From positions 1 through 58,882 of the forward strand of contig KQ964290.1 of assembly GCA_001566295.1 (NCBI GenBank): a stretch of DNA of 58,882 bases, in the 5' to 3' direction. The stretch comes from Microdochium bolleyi. Lineage: Eukaryota; Ascomycota; Sordariomycetes; Xylariales; Microdochiaceae. The notes under the pieces were generated by a model that saw nothing but the letters and a program-made list of their open reading frames with translations, had not been told where the DNA came from and did no database searches. Positions within the stretch are counted from its first letter, which is position 1. Each line of letters begins with the position of its first letter. Shown one piece after another: positions 50,340 to 58,882 of the stretch. The position numbers were made by a program, and so were the translations under genes.

Positions 50340-51800
50340 CTATAGCACGCTGCAGCTCTTCGCCCCTGATATGATGCGTCTGCGGGAAGTGCGGAGCGAC
50401 GTTTAGGCCGTAGGTTGGGTTACTAGCTTAACTAAGCCCTAGTTGTTTTGCCGGCCGTGACTTGACTCCGTGGGGTAAGGAACTTGACTGCGCCACCCCG
50501 ATCGCCGCCCTACCCCCCACGGGAACTTGACTGCGCGCAAGTTCCGCCGGGATTGATCAGGCTATCTGGGCTCCATCTGGTGAGATAACTTGTCGGCAAT
50601 CGGGTCTGCAGCAGATTAGAACATGATATTCCAGATCGGCGAAGAGTTGTAGGTATGTGAAGATCTGGTCGGGACTACTATCGCCTTCCGGCCTCGTAGC
50701 TGATCTGATTGGCGATTGGTTCCGCATTGTTGTACTGTAGGTCGTCTTCGTAATACCGGCATTCTGGACTGTTGGTGGGCCGATCTGGGGAAGAATCTGG
50801 GTAAATTTGGGGTTAAGAGTGGACTCAAATCCGCTTGGAAAAGGGCTGGAATGAGATGGATCTGCTACGTGCACAGACCTTTCGTGGACATGACATGTCC
50901 TACGTGGGAATGGGAGGGACGTCGAGGTGTGCACAGTTGACACTGCATATGTGGGGCATGTTGGACCCTTTAAGTTGACTCAATTACGGGGTGGAATAAG
51001 ATAGTAGGGCGATTTGCCGCTCCAGAAGATGCGCCATAGCTGTGTGGCTGTGCTCCGTCTATCTCTGCTAGACGTCGCAAAAGGCGAATGCGCGGATAAG
51101 GTCGTCATAATAGTTGCGCGGAGGGCACGGCCTTCTAGATGAGTCAAGAGGGCAAGCCCTGACATGTGCCGTTAGCACAAAGGAACCTTTCACGCGGCAC
51201 GAGGTAGTGATAAGACGTTCAAGAGAAAGTAGCACACAGACACTCTCGACATTTGGGAGTTGTTTGACCGAGGTTTGGACGATGTGGAATTATGAATTTG
51301 CATAACGATGCTAATAAATGGACTTTGAAACCACGTAAGTATTGCCTTGTCTATTGAATCGCGTTTGTCAGCGGTTGTCATCCTTGTTTGTGTTTGCTTG
51401 GTCTGTTTGCTGCGGACCGCCCCTTGACTCGCAGCCTTCGCGGGAACATGCATGTCCAGCACTCTCAGATTGCTGTGCCATGCAATCGAGGCAAACATTG
51501 TAGTCTGCACCTGTGAGACCACTGTTGCAAGGTCGCCGCCCGGAGAGTCCACAGAGCTCGCTGTACTCAATCTAGATAAGAGGGAATGCAGCCCAGTTGA
51601 GGCCTCCGCAGATGCAAAGACTCCGTTACCGGCAGTCCAGAGACTCGGCTTGGTGCTCACAAGTACGGACTGTTGATACCTACAAAGAAGCTGGTCACAC
51701 TCCTCTCACTTCATGTGCCAATCTCACCAAGGTCCTTATTACTGTTTCTGTCCGAGGGCGCGCGTCGGCGTTCTCACCAATTTCGCACCAGCAGTGGTGT
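50340..51800. other. No gene recognised; short direct repeats
   Basis: GGAACTTGACTGCGC recurs two to three times within 50470-50545. A minus-strand frame at 51660-51190 (reads ASIAWHSNLRVLDMHVP) has no domain I know, so it is not called. Confidence 0.4.
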
Positions 51801-52651
51801 TTGCGCAGCCATGACCTGCTTGCGACAAAAGCGTCCATCCAGTGGGAAGCGGATCATAGCATGCTGCGCTTGTCATGCCCGCAAGATCAAGGTCTGTGTG
51901 CTCTTTGGCCAAATTGAATGTCTAGATACTGATACGACTGTCAGTGCAATGCATCACTCGTGTGTTGTCCTGGCCCAGCCCCTGAGATGAAGCCAACATC
52001 ATCCGCGTTGTTGAGAAGTCCCTGCCAATGGCAGCCCAGAAAGAAGGACGTCAAGACATGTCAAAACTGTCAAGTTCGGCGAACCAAGGTGGGATATCCG
52101 ACCCGTGCTGTGTTGTGCATCCTGCCTGAGGGCTTTGGACGCTGGAATAACATTCTGTTAACTGTTATGCGTAGTGCGATGGCTTGAGGAGCTTCTGTGA
52201 AAAATCCAGAAAAGGTGCAACTCCATCAAGCACTGCGACCGGCGAAGGCAGAAGTGAAGTTGCCCAGACTAGGGATGGACATCTCAGCTCTGCAGAAACA
52301 GATAGTCAATACCCGGCACAAACGGAGCGCTGCGCTGAGTTCCACGCGTGCGAGCGAAACGATAAGCCGGTTCAAGATGAAACAGAAATAACAGTAGATG
52401 AAGTAGTCTGGTCCTCTGGCTTGGTCTGCTTGTTTGCGGGTTGTGGAAAGGTTTTGAAAGCTGAAGGAGACTTGAGACGTCATTTCATTGATGATCACTC
52501 GTCACGCTACGATACAGAGTATCTATTATCACGCTTGACTAGGCCGGTTAATCCGCTAACTCGATACTACTATGAATATCCAGGCACTTCGCTGCGAGAA
52601 CTGCAAGAATCACTGCTTTGTTTCCTTTGTGCGGACGCGGCAGCCGGCTGA
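51800..52651 (+). pseudogene. Zinc-finger gene relics (Zn2Cys6-like and C2H2)
   Basis: Two incomplete Zn2Cys6-like starts are seen: ACCACHARKIKV near 51870 and KTCQNCQVRRTKV near 52055, each followed by a GT that could be a splice donor in place of the third Cys. Further on, 52420-52495 codes for a good C2H2 finger, C-x4-C-x12-H-x4-H (CLFAGC...DLRRHFIDDH), followed by CLCAD-like cysteines. Frames between these parts do not join. As at 12079, finger-type sequence stands directly upstream of an NB-ARC region. Confidence 0.4.
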
Positions 52652-52857
52652 AGTGCTCTATTATACACATTCCAAAGAAATTGCTGCTGTTTTCTTCATA
52701 ATGGCCAACTCGCCTTCCGGCGCCTTGTTCTCTAGCTGCTCATGCATGTGCTATCCGTTACACCTACATGAGCTAGACAGATTGCCGAGCCGAATCCTCT
52801 CTATTTGTCGATGATCTCACTCAGTAGTGTTTAAAGCAAGTCAAGGGGCCCATACCC

Positions 52858-53880
52858 ACAGCTACAGACGACAACGACGCAAGAAAAGCATTGCAGCGGT
52901 ACCTGAGCTCAGATGCGGCTGGCAAGTGGCTACTTGTCGTGGACAATGCCGACGATATGAAGCTGCTCTTCGGAGCACCTGATGCACCAGGCGGCATACA
53001 CCAGTATCTTCCAAAGAGGGGGGATGGCGTGATCTTATTCACGACTCGGTCGAATGAGGTGGCCGTGTCCATTGGAAGAAGCGACGTGGTCGAGTTGGGC
53101 GAGATGGATCGGGAAGAGGCGACTTGTTCTTGACCAAGTCTGTGGTCCAGCAGGACCTCCTTTGCAATGAGGTAGCGACGGTAAAGTTGCTGGAGAAGCT
53201 GGCGTACCTCCCACTGGCGATTACACAGGCTGCGGCATACCTAAGCGTCAAAAAGATGCCCTCCGCGGGGTATCTCGAACTATTCAATGCCACGGAGGCA
53301 GACGCTTTTCAGTCAATGAGTGAGGAGTACAGGGACGACACCGGATATGAAGGGTCACAGAAGACAATAGCGACGACGTGGCTCGTATCCTTCAACCAAA
53401 TTTGGAACACAGACCCAGCGGCGGCGAGGCTGCTGTGTTGCCTGTCGTGCGTAGAGGCGAAAGGCATTCCCCAATCGCTCCTACAGCTCGGATCAGCACA
53501 GCAGTTGGCGACTGCGATTGGTACGCTCTGTGCGTATGCATTCCTTGTCCGACGTAATGTCAGCAAGGTGTTTGGCATGCACAGACTAGTGCAGCTGGCA
53601 GCTCGAAATCAGTTGCGCCGGGCGGGCCATGAGATACAGGAGATGAAGGAGGCAGTCAGACAAATCCAGGAGGTATTTCCCAACGACGACCATGAGAACC
53701 GACACAAATGGAGGGAGTATCTTCCACATGCTTTCCAAGTACTCGGCAAAGATACCAAGGTTGACTCCGAGGAGAAAAACGCGCTGAGTTTCTGGGTGGG
53801 TCGATGTTTGCAAGTGGATGGGCGAAGCAAGGAAGCGGTTTTCTATCTAGAAGAGACTACTAGTGCAACGCCCCACTTAT
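52858..53880 (+). pseudogene. NB-ARC NLR fragment, frameshifted and truncated
   Basis: The first frame has kinase-2 LLVVDNADDMKLLF, then ILFTTRSNEVAVS, and EMDREEAT at about 53125; a one-base frameshift follows. The second frame gives LTKSVVQQDLL, LAYLPLAITQAAAYLSV (GLPL), TTWLVSFNQIW, CCLSCVEAKGIPQSLL and the MHD-like MHRLVQLAARNQL, with the start of a repeat domain (FWVGRCLQVDGRSKEAVFYLEE). After about 53880 the homology stops, though the frame stays open to 54263. The P-loop exon is missing. It has the same motif order as the NLR at 13818 but is diverged from it. Confidence 0.75.
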
Positions 53881-54263
53881 TAGGTCCTTCATTCTGCCGC
53901 ACCTCCATAAGAGGTGCTGCGCAGCCAAATGTACAACACAGCAAAATGCACCATTTTGACCATGTTGGCGATAACTTCATCGACTTGCACCTAAAAGCGC
54001 CTTATATAGCGTACAGGCCTGCCTGTTTCGTACACATGGTAAGGTCCAGTACCCTCCTTTTCATCGTCGAGGCGCCATTTCCTCTCTCGCAGGCGAGACC
54101 AAGGAATCCACCATCGAGAGACAGCGGCTCGAAGAGAAGCACAAGATTCTTGAAAACGGACTCCGCGGCCTCAGGGGCCTCCTTCAGCAAGCCCAGGTCA
54201 CTCGCCATGATGAGCACGACCGCCCGTCGTCTACCACAAGGCGCAACAAGCTCGGAAGGATGA

Positions 54264-55853
54264 CGCCTAGCTCTTTCAAGGCATCTCTCCCTGGTTCGGA
54301 TAGCAGTTCCGTGAATGAGGATTTCGATCGTTCCGATTCGCTCTCATTTAGCTTTGAAGGGGCGTATGGGTGCACTTTGAGCGGAGGGACGAGTGATTGA
54401 ATGCTGCCCGAGAAAGAAAGGAGCGATAAACAGAGGGCTCAGTGTCAGAACTCAAAGTATTGTTCACTAGGGTAACTCGAGTGATATTTCTTTTCACTCG
54501 CCAAAGCAACAACAATATTATGTTGTTGCATTAGGTTGTTGCATTCTCACAATGTCTCGCACCTCACTGCCCATCAGTGCCAAACTCAAGCTACAGTCAT
54601 TCGCCACTTGCGCCACTGCGTCTCAGCTACCGTGAACGGCTCACTGTAAGAATGAATGGCACGCGGTGCCTGGCCCTCCACCCCACACTCGTTGAGCATT
54701 GCGAACATTATGCCACGCGAGAGAGAGACTTTGCACCATATACGAGACTGCACGATCTATTCTGTAAAGCTACAAATATAGAAATTGAGGCCTCTACCTA
54801 GAACTTAAATGTATAACTACCATCCCGTTTCTGAGTGTGCAGAATAGTCTCTGTGTTCGCTCCTTGCGTCGCCCACCACAACTCTCAGATTCTGCTGCTT
54901 GAACTGCACCCACAATATTTCGCATTATTGGCCTTTACGGACAGAGAATTCGCTTCAGCAAATGTCAAGGGTTGAGTGACCTATAAACCAACACATTTTT
55001 GTCGAGACTCTCCACTGACCAGCTTTAAAACCCTGTCAACTTACCCAAGATCCGTGCTGCCATCCGAACTCGGGCCAGAATCGGCATGCAGGGACCAGCG
55101 ACTTATCATTCACAAACACTGTCGTGCAGTCGGATATCTCGGATCGAGTAAGAAGCCTGGCAGGGATGAGGGTGTTCAAACCTTGGCGAGATTATAAGCA
55201 TGTGGTTCTGCAGTATGAATGAAACTCAAAACAGGCATTGCTGGTCTGCCTCGTGACGAAAGTGCAAAATGGCGGGCTTGGCGCGCAATATATCGGTGTC
55301 AGACACAGACTCATTGCGCTATAGGGAAGGTCCAGTTTCTACCACGCGCATGGTCTCGTACCTAAACATGAATTAGCACAGCGGAGCAGACGTGGAAGCG
55401 AACCGGACTCACAAGCGACAGTGTCATACGAAATCGCGAGTGTCGGTTCGGCAAAGGACCATTGACACCGCGATTAGGCAGTTTCGAAGTCGATCCTTGT
55501 CGGGAACCCTTGCCAAGCTGTCAGCATTTAGCTCGGCCTTGTTTCCATAAATTCCACAGCCCCTGGTTACTACCCAATCGTGGCACTGTCTGGAGCCCGC
55601 ATGGCGTCACGGGATCAGCACTTTGACCCTGGTGGTTCCTTGCGATAGCTCGTGCCTAACTGGCAGAATTATGACGCCTGTGGATCTACGATCTACCATC
55701 AAGGCTTGTTGGATCGCGACGACCAGATCTGCATATAACTGTCGCTGGTCCCCAGGACTTATTACGTGGTCGGAACCTGCCTTCATAGCTCTTTCGTCAC
55801 CGACAATTTAGGCGCGAACCACGCAAGCATACATCTCGCCTTCTCGCCAAACC
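54264..55853. other. No gene over 1.6 kb
   Basis: Only short frames. A small AACAACAATATTATGTTGTTG inverted repeat lies near 54507-54528. Confidence 0.45.
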
Positions 55854-56880
55854 ATGACAAAACTCGCTGGCGTCTACGCGGTGCTCGCCGCCACGGCGAC
55901 CCATCTCGCGACCGCGCAGACGCAGTACCTTGCTAACAGGCCCAACATCGCCAACAGCAACCCCAACCGCAACGCCACCTCGTGCCCGTCGCCGGTTGGA
56001 ACCTCGCGAAGCCGTACCCGGGCCTGTGGAATGACGGTGACGACCCTGCGACGGCCGTCGGCCAGGGCTGGACAATGTACCTCAACATCACGGCCAACGT
56101 GTCCACGGCGGACATATCCTACGCCGCCGGCGACGAGCGGGCGCCGTGGGCCATGCGGCAGACCATCGAGCTGCGGCCCCCGACGCCACCCGCACCGGGT
56201 GCCGTCTGGGACCCGCGGGAGAGCAACTGGACGGTCGACAAGAACACGACCGACACCTGGACCGTCAGCTTCTCGAGCTTCTCCAAGGCGGCCGTGGCGA
56301 GGGGCGGCAAGAACAACAAGGACGGCTCCTGCGAGGGCTTCTTCAGCCGCGAGTGCATCGACGGCATGAAGCAGGGCTTCGCGCAGTCCATTCAGGCGCA
56401 GAGCGGCAACTACAGCGGCAACAGGTGGAGCATGTCCTGCGTGATCCATAGGTCGTGCAAGATCGAGGGCTGGGGACACCCATGTGAGTCTCCGCAAACA
56501 ACGATGTTTCCCGCATGATGTTTCGCTCTCTGTCTAACACGCGAATCACCCCTCGCACAGGGCCCGTGCAGCTCAACGAGAACTTCACCATCCAGGCCAC
56601 CCAGCTGTGGGATGAGCCTATCAAGGCCCGGCGCGGCTAGTACGAGAGCGCCTACGACTACTACGGCTCGCGCGCGATCCCCTACGTCATCATCTGGGGC
56701 CACAGCAACCGTACCGCCGTCGGGCAGCCGCTGAGCGAGCAGCACGTCACGTTCGGTTGTATCAAGGCCGACACGGTCGTCGGTGACAGCAGGCTGCCCT
56801 CCTCCGCGAACACCAAGACTGGGTTGGCGGGGATGCTGTGGGCGGCCAGTGCGGCTGTGGCGGTGATGCTGATGGTGTGA
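55854..56880 (+). pseudogene. Secreted, probably GPI-anchored protein, broken (frameshift + TAG)
   Basis: The first frame from ATG 55854 gives a signal peptide (MTKLAGVYAVLAATATHLATA) and QYLANRPNIAN with N-glycosylation sites. A frameshift near 55979 is needed to enter PVAGWNLAKPYPGLWND, WTMYLNITANVSTADI and CEGFFSRECIDGMKQGF. An intron 56484-56560 (GTGAGT...GCACAG) joins GWGHP to WPVQLNENF. The frame then meets TAG at 56638-56640 (after KARRG) but stays open beyond it: YDYYGSRAIPYVIIWGHS and QHVTFGCIKAD, ending in a hydrophobic tail GMLWAASAAVAVMLMV typical of GPI addition. I do not recognise the family. Two independent lesions suggest a dead gene. Confidence 0.65.
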
Positions 56881-57139
56881 TTATGAGTAGTAGAGGGGAA
56901 GGATTTTCGTGGTTTGGTCTCGATGTCATTGGCGTTCTGTCAAGGATTTAGCGTGTCATGTTTGTGATATCACGGAAGCAGCAAGGTATTTTAGTCATAG
57001 ATTGATGGTGACCCTAGGGTAGATATGGTATATTGTTCCCGGAGTTATTTGGTGATAGTGATCCCCCGAAGAGAACTCCAATTGTTGTTCTCCTGGACCT
57101 GGACCTATTGCAGTTTCTACATTTATGTAGAAAGGATCA

Positions 57140-57711
57140 TTACGGTGAATGTGCACCGTGATGACCAGACAGTTCCTCCACAAGCCATTTCAGACCTTCA
57201 CTCTTCGCGACCAGCGCCGCTGTCGTGCCCACGGGGACATCGCTGCCTGCCATCGCCGTGTCAACACTCCCAGCATCTACGGCACCATTGTCACCGTTGC
57301 AAGCAGGTCCAGTATCAGACCGCAATACACCCAATAAGACCTGGATCGCCTCGTCTGCGGTGTGCCGCTTCCCAAAAACAACGTCCAGGACCTCTGTGTA
57401 CACGAAGTAGTTTCTCGCGATAGCAGAATCACCGTTGCTGCTGTCAACTCTAAGCAGAGGGAGTGCCGCGGTGATCACCTCCCCAGGCACGTCATAGGCC
57501 TTCGCCTCCACGGCTAGGGCGGCGCAGGTGGTACAGCACAGATGGGGAGATGCCGATATAACGCTGCGAGGCTCCCTCGCGGGCGCTCCTGATGACCCGC
57601 AGAGGAGGAGAGAGAGTGTGGTGTCGGTGGCTGCACACACTGCACACGCGCCCTTGAGAGAGCCAGCAGTGTCAGGAGGGGCTGCGTCGGCTTCAACACG
57701 TCCTGCGGCAA

Positions 57712-57742
<31 letters not shown>

Positions 57743-58882
57743 CGGCCGATACGGAAGAGATGGCTTGGAATTGGCTGGCGGGTTGGTGCTCCTTGCCCCG
57801 ACAGGATTCATCCTGTTGCTGAACCGGCCCTGGAGCGTCCTCGTAGGACCGCCCCCGGAGGCGGCGGCCGGCTTTACAGAGCCCGAAGCACCAGCCATGC
57901 TCGCCGGCATCACCGCCATCACGTTCTGCCGCGGCAGCCCATAAGAGGACACCGAGTTTAGCGCCGCGGTGTTGTCAATCGCAGTGTTGGACCGCGCTGT
58001 CGCGCGCCGTATGAGCTCGTCGCGCTCCTTGGCGAGTCTCGCGTGGTTCTCCAGAGCAGCCACCTCGGCATGAGCCTTTGCGACCCGCGCCTGCAGGGAC
58101 GGTGCAGGGCTCCGGCCCGTCCGCATCTCCCTGATGACCTGATAATACAGAGCTGTCCGTCTGCTCCTGGAAGCGCCGAGATCAGCGTCGACTATATCAG
58201 TCGACTGCTGGGCGCGCATGGCCGACCCTGAGAAGTGATCAGGAGGCTGCGGGGTCGGCGCCATCTGCTGCTGCTGCGCCCAGTGCTGGAACCACGCGGT
58301 TTGGTTGCGCGTCTGCGCCGTCATGACCAGGCTCGCGAGGTTGTCCTCACTTGCGAAGATGCGCGAGACCTGCTCGGCGGCCAGCCGGTTGCTGTACAGA
58401 TCGTCCAGGTTGACGACCATCGAGTCCTGCAGGACAATCTCGTGCTCGCTCAGCTGCCTCGCGCTCGGCCTGCGCACGACCAGGTCCGCAAAGTCGGACC
58501 ACTGGAACATGGGCAGCGTGGTGAAGTCGGTGTGCTGGTCGAACACGGGCTGCTCCGTGCCCGGTCAGAGCAGGCGAGTGAAGAGACCCTTGGCCTGCAG
58601 CAGCCGCAGCTGCCCGTCGCGGACGTTGCAGTAGAGGAACAGGCAGTCTGGCACGACGGCGAAGACGCCCACGCCGACGGATATGTCGCAGTTGCCCAGC
58701 CCGCCGCCGGACGCGTCGCCAAAGATGACAGCCACGCAGCTGGACCCGTGCAGCCGCGCGGCGGCAAGCTGCTGCGCGAAGCTGGCGCGGACGCCCGGGC
58801 TGATGAGCCCGTCCGTCATGAGGAACCACAGGGACGCCGAGGCGAGGGTCTGGCGGTGCACGGGACTGCCGAGGAGGGCGCG
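57140..58882 (-). pseudogene. Large conserved fungal protein (vWA-like N-terminus), one in-frame TGA, 5' end outside window
   Basis: The same minus frame runs from the window edge to 57140 and is interrupted only by TGA at 58567-58565. Before the stop: LWFLMTDGLISPGVRASFAQQL, CVAVIFGDASGGG, VGVFAVVPDCLFLYCNVRDG, LLQAKGLFTRLL, as in a fungal family with a von Willebrand A-like fold. After it: PMFQWSDFADLVV, EHEIVLQDSMVVNLDDL, IFASEDNLASLVMTAQTRNQ, a low-complexity middle with an Ala run, then cysteines (ACAVC, HLCCTTC) and FGKRHTADEAIQVLLGVL. The downstream part alone is 468 residues and open. A nonsense mutation, stop readthrough or sequencing error would each explain this. Function unknown. 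Confidence 0.7.
57712..57742 (+). repeat. (CTG)n microsatellite coding for Ala on the minus strand
   Basis: CTGCTG... with one CTA interruption codes for an Ala-rich run with two Val inside the low-complexity middle of the protein at 57140-58882. Confidence 0.9.

Noticed and set aside
1..58882. CRISPR array or prokaryotic operon features
   Set aside because: No regularly spaced direct repeats; gene structure is clearly fungal.

Overview
The window looks like nuclear DNA of a filamentous ascomycete (Pezizomycotina). Genes carry short 60-180 nt introns with fungal splice signals. Families include a Zn2Cys6 regulator, fungal PKS-NRPS, EthD, DUF1772, FUS2-type hydrolase, fungal NLR/TPR proteins, an EST1-type protein and LTR retrotransposon remnants. 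Nothing in the sequence fixes the species.

Layout. 1-2.5 kb: remnant of a kinase-like gene, then a repeat island with nested inverted repeats, a solo LTR with a clean 5-bp target duplication and LTR fragments. 2.9-5.1 kb: two small secreted, cysteine-containing proteins. 5.5-6.7 kb: an EST1-type protein with an N-terminal membrane segment. 8.3-16 kb: broken genes (acyltransferase, C2H2 zinc-finger protein, NB-ARC/TPR NLR). 16.9-43 kb: a secondary-metabolite gene cluster with intact reading frames. 43.6-58.9 kb: an intron-bearing tRNA-Phe with a defective acceptor stem, a trypsin pseudogene, a copia-like gag relic, a second solo LTR of the first family, zinc-finger and NLR relics, a broken GPI-type secreted protein, and a large fungal protein gene interrupted by one in-frame stop and running off the end.

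The cluster. The core is one gene of 8 exons encoding a hybrid PKS-NRPS of about 4274 residues: KS-AT-DH-degenerate cMeT-nonfunctional ER region-KR-ACP-C-A-T-R. Beside it on the other strand are a FUS2-type alpha/beta hydrolase, an EthD-like small protein, a DUF1772 (anthrone-oxygenase-like) membrane protein and a 14-TM MFS exporter, with a Zn2Cys6 regulator on the plus strand. The likely job is to make, release, cyclise and export an amino-acid-capped polyketide (tetramate, pyrrolinone or aldehyde type). No trans-acting enoyl reductase or P450 is visible in the window.

Most notable observations: an 11-13 nt motif (GGCAAGTCGCCGA core) recurs in three cluster intergenic regions, about 280-330 bp upstream of three minus-strand cluster genes, as a near-tandem pair at one of them. 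This would link transporter, DUF1772, hydrolase and PKS-NRPS into one regulon. The methyltransferase domain has lost its SAM motif, the hydrolase seems to lack the usual catalytic His, and one PKS-NRPS intron is GC-AG. Nearly every non-cluster gene with recognisable homology is broken while the cluster is intact.
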